A stretch of 64,000 nt of DNA from Irpex lacteus (taxonomy: Eukaryota; Basidiomycota; Agaricomycetes; Polyporales; Irpicaceae). Under the pieces are notes generated by a model that did not search any database, was not told the origin of the DNA, and was given only the letters and a program-made list of their open reading frames with translations. The translations under genes were made by a program, and so were the position numbers. This document shows, piece by piece, positions 11,500-24,029 of the stretch (position 1 is the stretch's first letter; each line of letters opens with the position of its first letter). The stretch spans positions 1 to 64,000 of the forward strand of contig MQVO02000034.1 in assembly GCA_001986395.2 (NCBI GenBank), read 5' to 3'.

Positions 11500-12980
11500 G
11501 CAAGGCTTTCGTCAGTGCGAGTACGGGTGCAAGTTATATAAATGAAGTACGTACGTTATCGCTATCTCGCGCGATACCAGACGACGGCGTCAGCGTCGTG
11601 CGCCCCTCACAATCCTCCCCTGTAGCATAATCACAATAACGCGGATTCCGGCACGACCAGGCATCCGCTTGCCAGAGTAAATGTACAGGGTATGTAATAC
11701 GTGTATGTACCTGTACATAAACTTTGAATGAGGGAGATTAGCTCCGAATAATCAAATGTTTGTAAATACTCACTTGTGGCCATACCACCGAAGATATGCG
11801 TCCAACGAGAGACACGACACTTCAGACAATAGCAGTCTATCGGTGAGTGTTCATAATCGGATTTAACATTACTTACCGTTATCTATCTGCCTCTACGCCG
11901 AGCTCTTTGTGAGTCAAACTCGGCCGGCCCCTTGTGATAGGCCTGAATGAACTACAAGAGCGGAATCAGCAACGTCGATGATAATATCAAAGGTGTTCGG
12001 TGCGTACCATATATTGTATCCTAGTGTACTGACACTTGACATCGTTCACTAGGTTTTGTGAGAGACGAGCAGGGTTCCGTCGACCCTATCTACTCAGTAG
12101 TCAGTGGACTGGGCTCGCCTTCGTGCTCCTTATAGAGGGTAATTTAACGTCTTCGTGTCCCCTCAGCACTACAGTAGAGCAAAGTATAATAAGTCAGCAT
12201 CACTACTAACTGAGTATCTATCATGTCTTAAGTTATAATGTACCTTTGGTATATGAGTACCAGAGTTCCTTCGATGAGGTTCCGACAGCCTATCGCCTGA
12301 AGATCAGGATTTCAGCATCGGCGTCGTCAGGGATAAAAGTCGATATCGTACCTTTTCATAGCCTGTGTTGACACTTTGTGAGCGTTTTCCAAGTTGACAG
12401 CTTGCCATTTAGTATATTGAAGACGGCTACGCTGTCTGTACCTTGTGGCCACGGCACCGAATTTGAACTGACCTGAGGTGCGTACAGCGCCGAATTCTAG
12501 GTGATCTAATAAGCAACGAAAAGATACTCGATACTAGTAACAAATACATTTACCATTGCTTAGGCTGACCCCGGTCGACAAGATCATTCATTGCCCACCG
12601 TGATTGGGAGTCAGTAATTGGCTCACGAACGTGAATCTACATAGGTAAAGGAGATCTATCAGTGAGGGCGATCACCGTCGCAATACTGGAATAAAACTGA
12701 CAGGAAATTGTGAAGTTTTCGCATAGCTGCACAGCGGTCGGAACTCCCGCTTTGGAAGACGGTGACACCTGCGAACAAGTCGATCAGTAGAGCAGCACGT
12801 TCAGAGGGTCACTATGAAATTACAATAGATTAAACAGTAGTCTTTGCAAGATCAGATAAGATAAGATAACTTACCAGCGAGTTGCGCTGCTAGTGCCGAA
12901 ACTTCAACAGACAATCGTGCGAGGGACAAAGGGACTGAGCGGGTTGGAAAACGAGAGGGTAGTCGAGTGTATAGAGTCAT
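11500..12980 (-). CDS. Possible degenerate multi-exon gene, unrecognised
   Basis: A gene-like start exists on the minus strand. There is a TATAAATA box at 13121-13114, a CT-rich leader, then ATG at 12980 in an AACAAAAATG context. A 35-codon exon ends at 12875 on a clean GTAAGTTA donor. Downstream, further splice-like signals recur, and the segment TTCGGTGxxxTGGCCACAAG occurs twice (about 12447-12470 and 11778-11800), each next to a possible donor. I could not thread a single long reading frame through them. It may be a decayed gene or an outlying part of the repeat-exon family at 16-19 kb. Confidence 0.25.
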
Positions 12981-15900
12981 TTTTGTTAATATAAATCGAA
13001 AGAGGATTGGAATGATGTGTGAATGGGAGATACGAGGAAGGGAGTGGGATTGTCGGGGAGCAAAGAGAGAAGGAGAGAGCGGATGAAGCTGTCTTGTCTC
13101 ATTCCTGTGTGCCTATTTATACATTGTTTGCTTTATCAGACCCCAAAAAGAATGTGACACCGCTGGGACTTACTGTGTGCTGGAAAAAACAACAGCGTAG
13201 TTTCCGTCGTCCGATGTCTGCTGACTCGGAGAGAGTCAAAGAAAGGGTCACCAAGGTTCTGCAAATACGAGGGGGAAAAGATCGTAACTACCATTTCAAA
13301 TCAAGCGCTGTCAGGGTCTGATGGATGCATGCTAGGCCCCGCTTAATGTGAGCCTGGTTGTCCGTATCGAATTTTCGTACTTCTCACGACAGTGGTTTGG
13401 CAGGATGAGTAGCCAGAGCTCGATCTCTACTGATTCTAAGGATCCAGGTGAATATCGATGGCCAAAGTATATTTGACAATAATGTATGCATGCTCACACA
13501 TATTTTGATGCCTTACACTGCCTGTAACACATTATTGAGAACGATTATATTCAGTTTATTGGCGTGGCACGCACCTCGACCTACAGAGAGAAATCCAATC
13601 TTCTGAATTCTGGGGCAGTGCGATTGCAACGCACAGTCTACGTAACCACACTTCGCACTCGGGCATCAATGTCCGAACCCTAGTAACTTGCAGCTCACAT
13701 GTCAGAAGGGCGAGATGGATGGGTAGCTGTAGTTCCTTGTTTAATGTCATCGTTCTCAAACGGTTTGATGTAACGTACATACCTGTTCGTGTACTCACCG
13801 GTCGGATTGAATATGAGCTTATGTAAATACTCGGACTGAATTGTACTAGAGTGCAAGCTAGGAGTCACGTAGTGAATACACTCACTGGTCTTTGGATCAG
13901 TTCGAGATGGTAAAGCGTGCAGATCATTGCGTGCGGCAGATTCCAAATCAGGCAATACTTCTTCCTTGTGGCGTTCGATCCGTGCGGACCGATGGTCTTA
14001 TCGATTATCAGTGCGTACTTTCTGAACTCGAAACTTGAACTTGCACTCACATAACTTCGGTCAGTACTTTCGGAACATGGCTACTCTGCTGAGTGTTTGC
14101 TAATAAATCTTTCAGCATTAAATCCCACTTGTCAGTAAGTAACCGCAATAAGTGGATTACTTGCTACACTAGATAGTATTAAAATCTTGAACTACTGTAA
14201 GACATGTAGCAGCCAGCTACATGTTTGGCTTCGACGGAAAACATGGTCAGTGCTCTCTACAGTTCTGTGACCAGCTTATTCCAGTGTGCCCGCTTCAAGA
14301 CATAGGACGGCTGCCCTCAGATTAGGTTTGACATACCGAGAGATTGATCTCATGGTATCACACCGCTGTACGGAGTTCAGCGGGCGCAAGCTTTGTATCG
14401 ATGGTTACACAACTTACGCAATCAGTGTTTTGCCATTTCGTGTAGTTATATTGACCCTTTTACGCTTGGTGTATATACCCTCAGTGCGACCACTCGGGTA
14501 TTTGTTCAACGACCACCAAGCAGTACCGAAGTGCTCTGAAATCAACTTGACATGAGCTCAGGCTGCCTTAGGGTTGTGATAGTCATGGGCATCAGTGGTG
14601 TTACGCAGAATGATTGAAAACTGAATGTAGGAGATAGTTCTTGGTTACAGGGTGGCAGTATTCCGACTCATCTAGCGTGAAGACATCAAATTTGCAGCCC
14701 TGTTTCAGGTATCAAGTTCACTCAATGTTATTTCTCGGCTTCGGTTTGGTTGGCGGAGGGATCAGATCCAATTTAGGATGCTCACAGAAATGAAAGGAAA
14801 GCGAAGTCATGCCAAGAGTGGACTTCACTCTTCTCGAGTAATGGAGGATTAATTGACTCGGATATAGTATATTGTCCACTTAAGCTCACAGATATCTCAA
14901 TGATTCTTGGACTCGGACTTGGTCGCAGATACTTCATGGTGCGGGACACAGCTTATTTAGTGATCATGGCCTCAGAGTCATCAGACGCAGGACGGACACT
15001 TGAATTTAGTAGCTGGATAACAGGGTGATCACTCACCGAGGAATGGGCCATGTAAGGCACCCGACATGAACCTATTCGAAACATGCGCGGCATGGTTCGA
15101 GTAAGTCTATGTCGTACACCTTACCAGCCCGCCCGCCGATCACTACTGATTTCGCGTACCCATCCACCCTAGTTTCCGTAACCGACTGTCTTGAACCCTG
15201 TCGCATTGATGTTCAAGTCTGTGCGGAGCTCTCACAAGTGATGCAAGCATGGAAAGGCAATCCTCCGCCTCATAGGTATTTTATCAGACTCATTCAAAGT
15301 ATATACTAACTAAACAAAAGGTGGACAGAATGACAAGGCATCATCCAATGCAGGTGGCCGAGGACACAATGCTCGCGAGCCGCGAGCCGCGAGCCGCGGC
15401 CTTCACAACTCATGGGCTCACGAGACAGAAACGGTGTCACCATTTAAACCGAACACTATGATACGAGGTCCGCACTGTCCGACATACGCGACATCACGAC
15501 CCGTGCAGCGTGCGTCCGTGTCGGCAGTAGCGATGAAGGCAGAACATGCCCACATTGGCAGTTGAGTAATGAACTCACACCTGGGCACTGAGTCGAAGTT
15601 CGTCCTCGCAATTCCAAGTGAAACCCTGGAAAATTTGAGAGGGTTACCGTCAAACCGTTTGAAGCGAGATGGGAGACGCAACACATCCAAGGGCCGTTTC
15701 AAGCGGTTATGGCATGCGCGGTAAGACCGGGTCGACCAGTCATCCGCGAAAGGAGGGTCCAACCCCATGCTCTCCATCGCTCATGGTCTCGAGGATAGTC
15801 CCAATCCCTTGCAACCTACCTTTGTCCCGACTCTCACCCCATTCGGTACCTGCTGCCAATACTCCACTCATGCCCGACACATCTCGCTGTCTCGATAGAC

Positions 15901-15990
15901 CTACACAACACCCACGGCATCCTCAAATGTTTAGCAAGTGTCGAGAACACTGGCAACATCGGGGCCAGCCCGCGAAAGCGCAAGGAAGCT
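12981..15990. other. Stretch with no supportable gene
   Basis: Several open frames of 60-120 codons occur on both strands (the longest is minus, 15777-15418), without family signatures. Minus-strand GTGAGT donors at about 13800, 13887 and 14052 resemble those in the array further right, so decayed units of that array may extend here. A short GAGCCGC triple repeat lies at about 15377-15400. Confidence 0.3.
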
Positions 15991-15994
15991 TACT

Positions 15995-18900
15995 GCGAAG
16001 AAAACCGATGTGAGTCAAAGCGCACTCAATCATTTGTACGACGAGACTCACCGAATTCCAGAGCTTCGTCCACCTTAAGTCTCATTACTCGAGCTAGCCC
16101 CTCCGCGACGAGGGCAGCGACAGTGTCTCTATGACGAACACGGTCGTCTTCAGTAGTCCACAAGGGCTTCGACGAGCTCGCAAGCCCCACGTTCCTCGTC
16201 GAAGGCATCCAGCATGTCGTTCCGCGATGGAATGACGTCCCGAGAGCGAGGTTCTCAAGTCCTTCGACACTTGCACCAGCATTCGCCAAACTACTTAAAC
16301 CAGGGCCTTCCGCTATAAATAACTACGTGAGCAATTGGCTACACCATTTGATATCGACGTACTCACCGAATTTAGTTCTCCCTCGTCAAAACCGAGCCCC
16401 CAGCGCATCAACACCGTCGCACATAGACTCCAATGCTGTCGCGGATAGAAAGCGTCTCGAAGGGGAAGGCCAGTCGATCGCCGTCTCGCAAGCAGGTCGT
16501 CTTGCACGAGGACGTCGTCTGCTTGCTCGCGTACGCTATACGACGACGAAGGCAGCCTGTCGTGACTAATTCATTGCGTAAGTAAACTCGCTACTTAATC
16601 AACGTTCGATGGGCATGCACTCACCTCTATGTCCGTAGCCGACTTCTCACTCTAACTCTTGCACCTCGCGATACCCAGGACGCCGTAATCGACGAGATTG
16701 CGTTGCGTCGAATGGACCCACCAAGTCGTTCCGCGATGTATCGACGTCCCGCGAGCTGGGTTAGCTCGCATTGACGCCGATGACTTAGCTGGCTGATGTA
16801 GAGTGTTCAGGGCGAGCAGAGTTTCAACGAGTGTTAGTTACATTGTTAAGCACAATGCACAGCATATGATTAATATGTACTCACTATAGTTGGTTGCGTA
16901 GGTCGGTTTGAAAGACGGAGGTTTCAGCGACAGAGCCTGCGCTGCTTGCAAAGTAATCGGTACGTCGTTCCGCGATGGATCGACGCCCCGAGCGAGGGTG
17001 TTGTGCACCTGGTGGGGTGGCTCTGGGGCGTCGCGAGGCGAGTGGGTGAGGCTGTCCGAGACGAAGAGGGTGAACTGTAACACAGTAACCAGGTTAGTTT
17101 TTTTATAAACACGCCAGAATAATATTTACTCACTTTGACACCTCGATTCTCTAGCCATCTGTTCGATTAACCGTCTGCGCAACCTCTTGACGAGATCTAC
17201 ACCGCATTCGTTGTTTGCAATCTTGTACGGTGGCCGGTTTTGTCGTTCGCAATGGAACGCAGTCCGGCGAGCAGGGTGAAGGGGGAGGGGCGGGGTCGCC
17301 GACGTGTCGCACTCGCGACTCCATAGCCTTGTGCTATCTTGTTGCAGCAGATGCTCGTGCTGCGGAGGGCTCTGAGTAAGTACTCGGGCAGCAAACGGTC
17401 GAATTAACCTAACTGACGTACCTTTTGTAGACAAACCCCTTGCCTTGCACCGCCGTGCACCCTCCAAAACCCTCCAACGCGGTCGTTCTGCGACGAATCA
17501 ACGCGACAGACGTCGTGCTGTTGGTGATTTCGTCGCTCCGCAACGGATCGACGCCCCGCGAGCAGGGGTTGCCTGCGCCGAGGACGACTGGCGAGCCAGA
17601 GGCTCGTCCGTGACAATAGCGTATTCCTATCGGCAAATCACATTAGTGTGTATGCTAGACGGTTTCTAATCACTGCATACACACCGTGCGTACGTCTCAC
17701 AGGTCGTCCTGAGGTCTTAACGTCGTCCGTGTAGGCCTGGACGTCGTTCCGCAACGGATCGACGCCCGGCGAGCGAGGCGTGTTGCGGTTGGCGTGCTGG
17801 TCTTCGGGCGTGGGGTGGCGTCTTGGCAGTGGTATTCGAGACGAGGCGTGAAGCTGTAGCTCATGAACAAGGTGAGTTACTACTATAACCGCATAAGAAC
17901 TGTATCTACTCACTGGTACGCCTCTCGTTGCCACTCATCGCTTCGATTAACCCTCCGCGTGACGCCTCGGCGAGTTCCAGCTCGCCTTCGCCGTCTGGAG
18001 CTGGCACGACGACCGAATTCGTCGTTCCGCAACGGATCGCCATCCGGCGAGCGAGGTGTCGGTGTGGAGAGGGGTGCCATCGTCGTTACGGCGTGCTCGT
18101 GCCTCGGTAGCTTCGTGCTGTCTTGTTGCAGCAGGCCTTCGTACTGCAGAAGATAGCTGCGTAAGTATTCGATCGCCTAATAGTTAAATCAACGTAACTA
18201 ACGCACCTTATCCAGCCAGAACCCTAGTCCTACCACGCCCACACACCTTCCATCCTACAGCGCGGTTGTTGTGCCGGTTTCGTCGTTCCACGATGGATCG
18301 TCGTCCCGCGAGCAGGGTGAACGGGGTAGCGTGTGGTCCTCGTTCTCGCGTGCAAGCTTTGAGTGACTGGGTGGCTTCGTCGACGGACGTTGGACGTCGT
18401 CGTTCTGGTCGTTCCGCAACGGATCGCCGTCCGGCGAGCGAGGTGTTGGTGTGGGGAGGGGCTCGATCGTCGTCGTCTTCGCACCGCGTAGCGTCGTGCC
18501 GTAGAGGAGACCTGACCACGGCTGGTAAGTACTCGCTTGCCAATGGTCAGACGAAGCGACTAACGTACCTTGCATAGCTAGAGCCCGCTTCTACCACCAC
18601 CGCGCACCTCCCAACGCGTTCGTTACGTCGTGAATCGACACGGGGCAGGTTGTACCGTCGTCGATTTCGTCGATTTCGTCGTTCCGCGATGGATCGCCGT
18701 CCGGCGAGCGAGGTGTTGGTGTGGGAAGGAGCGTCGTCATCGTCGTGACGGGTTCGCGATGGCATTCAGCGACTGGATGGCTTCGTGCTATCTTGTTGCA
18801 GGAGAGCTTCGTGCTGTTGAGGAGATTTGATCGCTTGTGGTAAGTACTCGATTATCTTATAGTCAAATGAAGATAACTGACGTACCTTGTGTAGCCCGAA

Positions 18901-19150
18901 CCACATTCCTGCCATCACCGTACACCCTGCAAGATCCTCCAGCGTACTCTTGGTGCGTGTGCGTTGCCGGTAGAGTGTTCAAGGGCGTTTGCGACGCCCA
19001 ACGAGCGATGTGGGCCGTGTGTTGCTAACTTTGCTGTTCCGCGATAGATCTTCGTCCGGCGAGCGTGGTAGTGTGGTAAGCAGCCCGTTGCCGTCATCAC
19101 TTGCTGTAGAAGGCATATGTTGGCGTGTAAACGAGGGAGTTTGGGTCGTT
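15995..19150 (-). repeat. Degenerate repeat-exon array 1 (about 12 units, about 260 bp)
   Basis: A core based on GTCGTTCCGCRAYGGATCG (plus strand) starts at about 16216, 16725, 16964, 17242, 17532, 17743, 18021, 18282, 18408, 18678 and 19033, with a weaker copy at about 16473. Most spacings are 210-290 bp. Read on the minus strand, units look like an exon plus an intron. GTGAGT donors lie at about 17132, 16885, 16622, 16366 and 16051, with CTAAC-like branch sites and CAG acceptors. A second splice-like junction (AAG then GTACGTNAGTTA) recurs further right. Translated cores share a motif like ARGTSIHRGTT. Two exons are cleanly open (17083-16886 and about 16312-16052). No single full gene could be assembled, and frames drift between units. 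Either a decaying gene built from repeated exons or a tandem-duplicated non-coding unit. Confidence 0.6.
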
Positions 19151-20102
19151 GGGTTGTAATTGAGTGGCGCGGCGTGAGGGATTAAGTAAGAATAGTAAGT
19201 CAGCGTGCTGTCTATCACCTGGCGAGATTAGCACAACTAGCTCACCTATGATACCCAGACACTTAAGACTCGTAGTCCTCCATCCATTGCGCAACCTCCA
19301 AGTTCTTCTGGCGCTGCGTGAACACGATAGTCAGTTAGAGATTAGAGATACACGGACGACGCACCACCTGAGTTACATACGCACATAAGTAGTTTTGTTC
19401 ATTCTTGAAGTGGTCTGTCGAGCATGGAAAAGTGGGGATCGAGTGGAGAGGACGGTCGTCGAGGGAGGCAGATGGTGGTGCGAGAACAAGTGAGGTCGCT
19501 TGCCGGAGAGAGAGAAGCGGGGTATTTGAGCGCCTACGAGAACGGTGTTAGAGTAGAGAATTGGCCGTCCAGCAGCAGCTCGCACGTACCATCGAGTCAG
19601 CGAAGCTGACTGTAATTTACGGCCAAAACACAGTACTATCTCCAACAATTAACCCAGATCACAATCCACCTCCATCTTAATGAACCGCTGCTCGTCCGAT
19701 CCACGATAGACGCCGGATCAAACGCGATCGAGAGCAGGACGCGACCACTGTCAGTCTCTGTCGACGCACTCTGTCTCAGTCCATCCACCCGCCTACTTGC
19801 GCGATATTCTGTGCGAAAGGATGTCAAAGGTTTGTCGGGAGTTGGGCAGCACATGAATTGATTGCATTTCTCGTCGAAAAATATCCTGCCGATGTCCCAT
19901 GTTGACCAACATCCTCCAACCCTGTCATCCGTCCTGCAAACAATATAGATGGCACTCACCACCGATGGAACACTGTTCGTTTCTCATCTACCTACGAATA
20001 TTCGCCATGCACCGGCGGTACCCAGGGCCAGGACTCTGACGTACCGGCAAACGGGGTTTGTCACAAACCCCCAACTTGAACGTGTCCCTCGACGATTTTG
20101 CC

Positions 20103-21245
20103 ATGATCATCCTCGAAAGCGAATGGGCAGAGGCTGCGGGAGTTAAAGAGCAGGAAGCAAAGCAAGAAGAGAGACCAGAATCGCAGCAGACATTGCCCAG
20201 GTGAGTCACTCGTCGTCCGACACTCGTGCACACTCCATAACCGCAGCCTCTTCCCCCCGCAGCTACCGTGAATCCCAAGATCAGACCACGTCTGCTGCGT
20301 CCAGCAGCGTCGTCTCGCTTAGCCGAGCTTCTCGCGCATCTGTCCGCAATGTCAGTGGCTCGCTCTCAGAGTCTGTCCCAATCAGCCCGTTGTCGAGCTC
20401 CAACTTCTCTTCGAGGTGTGTCTCCGACCTACCTTTGTCTTCGTATCGCACACAGCTCGCCGACAAAGACCAGTTCACAGCCTTCGGTAGTGAACAGCGC
20501 CAGGACGACACCCGTCACCTACGTCTTCCTGCCCGTCGAACACTCCTTCAACGCCATGGTCCTCCAGACTCAAGACGCCGTCATCCCGCTCTACCACATC
20601 TTCGTCCGCATGAACTGCTTCATCCCGTCTTCCTACATCACCACCGTCTCGCGCGGAGACACCGAGTTTGGCGAACAAGTTGGTCATTTCGAGTACGTGC
20701 GGTTCCTCCTTGACTGCGCTTCTCACTGACTAATTAACATCCCGATCTCCTCGAACAGGATGGGGGTGTCCATACGGAAACCGACGGTGGTGTTTGGCGG
20801 GCTGGAGAGGATCATCGACAGTGTGTTGACTCGCAGCGGGAGTCGGGGTGCGGTGCGTATCATCATTAAATTACACATATCGTCATAGCACTCACCTCGC
20901 TGCTCTACTGCAGCGACACTGGGTGTGGCGATTCACCAGCGACGCATCCAAACATCTCACATGGACCTTCGAAGGTCCAGTCAAATACGTGAGCTTCTTT
21001 AATTTGATCTGCCTTCCACTGTGCTGCGCTTTACAATCACTCCCCGTTAGTGTTATTTGGGTTCAAAATCCCCGAACAACGCCGTCATGCTCGCGACCTT
21101 TACACCCCCCTCCCTCACTCCCCGCGCCGACGGACGACCGTCTCCTCCAGCCGCACTCAAGGTGTTCCCTCAAGGCCATCGGCTGTTCGATCATATCGTT
21201 ATCTCTGCGCTCATACTCGAGCGAAGACGACTGACTCCTGTTTGA
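20103..21245 (+). CDS. DUF6593-domain protein
   Basis: Six exons join in frame: 20103-20200, 20263-20415, 20456-20692, 20759-20852, 20914-20988, 21051-21245, giving about 283 aa. The N-terminal 95 residues or so are Ser/Thr-rich and low complexity. The rest matches the basidiomycete DUF6593 family: MNCFIPSSYITT, then FGEQVGHFEMGVS, WVWRFTSD, HLTWTFEGPVKYCY and the closing block HIVISALILERRRLTP. The function of DUF6593 is unknown; there is no signal peptide or membrane segment. Intron 2 is only 40 nt, so that junction is the least certain. The start at 20103 is the first ATG in frame after a stop at about 20040, but an additional 5' exon (ATG at 19949) cannot be excluded. Confidence 0.7.
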
Positions 21246-21529
21246 GCTAGCTATCGTACGCTAACACACGATTCTTGCTATCTTCGTTATCTATGTTCGC
21301 TATGCTTACTGATGATGCTGGACTTTGGATGGACAACGCCTGCTCTCGACTGGACTGTATTCACTACGTACATACTGACTACTATCTTGCTTCATATATA
21401 CGCTTTGCGTGTATGTATGCCGTTGTAGCGCAACCTTACGTGCTAACGCTTCTCGGGTATCGATCATCATACAGTATGCTAATTATAATCGACGGAAGCG
21501 CCGCTCCCAACACGACGAGTCGAAGTACT

Positions 21530-21640
21530 CCATCAATTCGTTTTGGTATTTGCAGACATGACTAATCGTTTATGTTTTTCTAGTCATTTCTAAGCAAGAT
21601 CTAAATGACTCAGTTTGCAGTCCAACGTCGCTATAAATTC
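21530..21640 (+). promoter_or_regulatory. Promoter of acyltransferase gene 1
   Basis: Contains a block shared with the paralogue downstream: CCATCAATTCGTTTTGGT, then TTTGCAG and CATGACTAATC (21530-21566). TGACTAA at 21559-21565 resembles an AP-1/Yap1-type bZIP site. A TATAAA box lies at 21632-21637, about 80 bp before the ATG at 21713. Confidence 0.55.
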
Positions 21641-21712
21641 TGCGCGACCATCAACACAAGCCACGTTGTGACTCACTCCAGCTTCCGTTCATAGATTTAC
21701 CCGTAGCTCGCA

Positions 21713-23461
21713 ATGACGAACTCTCAATATGTGGTTAAACCTAAAGAGCCTACGGTACTAGCTGGACAGTCCGAGTACGTGCTCGACGGGAATGATCTCA
21801 TGATCAGTACTAGGGTATGTTCTTTCCAATACTGTATGCTCAACTATGGCCACACTGATCGACACGTCACACCAGGTGGACACTGCACACGTCGTCCCCG
21901 GACCCATCGACATTGTCCGATTCAACGACGCATTGGCAAGCACGCTCGCTCACTTCCCTGCTCACGCAGGTCGGCTTCTGCGACCGCCTCATGGCGAGGG
22001 ACATTGGAAGGTCAGTGCATATATCACCTCCATTATAACATAGGGAGACTTATTCTTATTCTTATATATGAGGCAGATTCGACTGACAAACGAGGGTGTA
22101 CCTGTGTATATTGTGGACAACGATGCGGAGACCGAAGTGCCGGTTGACAGTATCGTTCAAGCTCCCTGGACACTTACGAACGGAGTCGAGATAGTCAGGT
22201 ATCTCGATCATGGGTGTACAGAACCCGTCATGAAGGTCACTATCACCCGGTTTACCAAGACAGGGAGCACCTGCGTTGGTTTATCAGCGATGCATTTCAT
22301 GGGTATCCGGATTTCTGACTTCCTCTTCTTTGGATGGCTCTAATCTCTACCTCACGTAGGTGATGCCCATGTCATACTTCACTTCGCACGTACATTATCG
22401 CAATACTACCAAGGCCTCGAACCAGTCGATCCTCCTACAAGCTACACTCACGAAAGAGCGTCACTGGACTCTATCAACCTGGACGCCTACGCTGATATAC
22501 CCCTCCCTGGTATCAAGCACCTCTACCCGATGCGGGAAACGCCGCCTCACTACCATCCAGAGCGTGTGCAACCCGTAAAGCTCACGTTGAGGCTCCTAGC
22601 GTCACAGATCAAACAAGCTCACGCCGTCGCCCAAGCAGAAATACGGAAGAACGACCCAAAGGCGTTCTTGTCACGACAAGACGTTCTGGTCGGCCTGCTT
22701 GCCTATAGCCTGTCGCACGCGGAGCCGGACATAGCTCCCGTTCAGCACATTACGAGCCTGTTCATGGTACGTACCGTCTCCATCCTCGTCTGCGTCAATC
22801 ATACTACGTGTTAAATCTCAATCTACATGGCATGATTAGACGAGAGGCATTGGCTCAAAACCGTCTCATACGATCGGGAACGCTCTCCTCTGGATACCGA
22901 CCGAACCGGCGCCGGACTTCGCATCTGAGACGGTGGCGACGATAGCACTCCGGGTCCGCCAGTCGCTGTTGCGGGCGAGAGACCCAGACTACGTGGCCGC
23001 GTTCGATGCCCTTCACGCACAAAAATTGGAAGAGGTCGGGAACGCGGAACTCGGGCAGGATTTCTTGATGCGCCCTGGCGACATGGTCATTAACTCTACT
23101 TGGAAGTGCGTAGTCGTCTCTGAACATCCAGCCAACTTCTCACTCCCTCGTGTGTGATCGCTCATACTTATAACACGAATTCTTTCGCTTGCTTGATTAC
23201 AGGTTTGACTGGCTTTCGGCGCACTTTGGATACCCAGGCAGAACGCGCTTCTACCACACGTTGATCAACGGGCCGCGATTCATCAAGTTCTTCAGACCAA
23301 ATCCAACCTTACTCCCTGACGGGACGTGGAAGTCCAGCTCGCCGGATGATGTCGAGATAAACTTGTATCTTCCGAGGGAGGTGAAAGAACGCTTCAAGGA
23401 AATTGTAGGTCAAGAATTTCAGAAGCTGGGGGTCGTCGATCACGTAATGTTTGTCGAATAA
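21713..23461 (+). CDS. HXXXD (BAHD-type) acyltransferase, copy 1
   Basis: Predicted CoA-dependent acyltransferase of the transferase family (PF02458-like), about 464 aa. Exons: 21713-21814, 21876-22010, 22077-22302, 22360-22766, 22840-23105, 23203-23461. The catalytic HXXXD motif (HFMGD) is split by intron 3; its His is the general base. The second family landmark, normally DFGWG near the C-terminus, appears as FDWLSAHFGYP. Other blocks are AHFPAHAGRL and LSRQDVLVGLLAYSL. No signal peptide, so probably cytosolic. The substrate cannot be read from sequence; fungal relatives act on trichothecenes, other secondary metabolites or polyamines. It sits head-to-tail with a paralogue 570 bp downstream. 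Confidence 0.85.
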
Positions 23462-23867
23462 AGCACCTCAGATTCATGTGAGCTTACCATTGTTTGGCTT
23501 GCGGGGGCCATCGGTAATCAGCAATGTGAGAGACGCGAAGAGAAGTAAGTGTTCACACAGACTTAACGTTGATAAGTCTACAATAACCTATGATCTCCGT
23601 TCTCAAACCGCTCTGTTGCAGAGACCAAGCAGTTGATTTGAGCTACCGATCTCATTACGCTTGGGAGGCTCTATGTATCGACTCACTCACCACACCTTTG
23701 CTGTCATGCACTTGTGCTTGAGTATTTTGTGCGCGTGCATGTCATAATTCTTCTTCACTTTTACGTGCTAACAAGTTCTTCGGTATCGGTACCGATCATT
23801 TGCTAATCTAAAGCGTCTTCACCAGACCAACACGACACACCGGTATCTGGGGTAATCCATCAATTCA

Positions 23868-23963
23868 TTTGGTGTTTGCAGTCATGACTAATCAGCCATG
23901 TGTTCCCAGTTTGGGCCAGGCGTTTCCAAGCAAAATAGTACGGGGTGACTCTTTGTATATATA
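23868..23963 (+). promoter_or_regulatory. Promoter of acyltransferase gene 2
   Basis: Repeats the upstream block of gene 1 (CCATCAATTCATTTGGTG, TTTGCAGTCATGACTAATC), with TGACTAA at 23885-23891. A TATATATA box lies at 23956-23963, about 67 bp before the ATG at 24030. Conservation outside the coding region suggests the promoter was duplicated with the gene and is still constrained. Confidence 0.55.
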
Positions 23964-24029
23964 GCAGGCGATCAACTTCCGGTATGATTCTTCTCTTCAT
24001 CTCTTCTATGCCTGCTGTTGTATACCGCT

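Noticed and set aside
15418..15777. 119-codon minus-strand open frame
   Set aside because: No domain, no splice support and no promoter features; could be chance or a decayed array unit.
16216..19052. CRISPR-like array
   Set aside because: Spacing is irregular, the core is degenerate, and the context is eukaryotic with splice signals.
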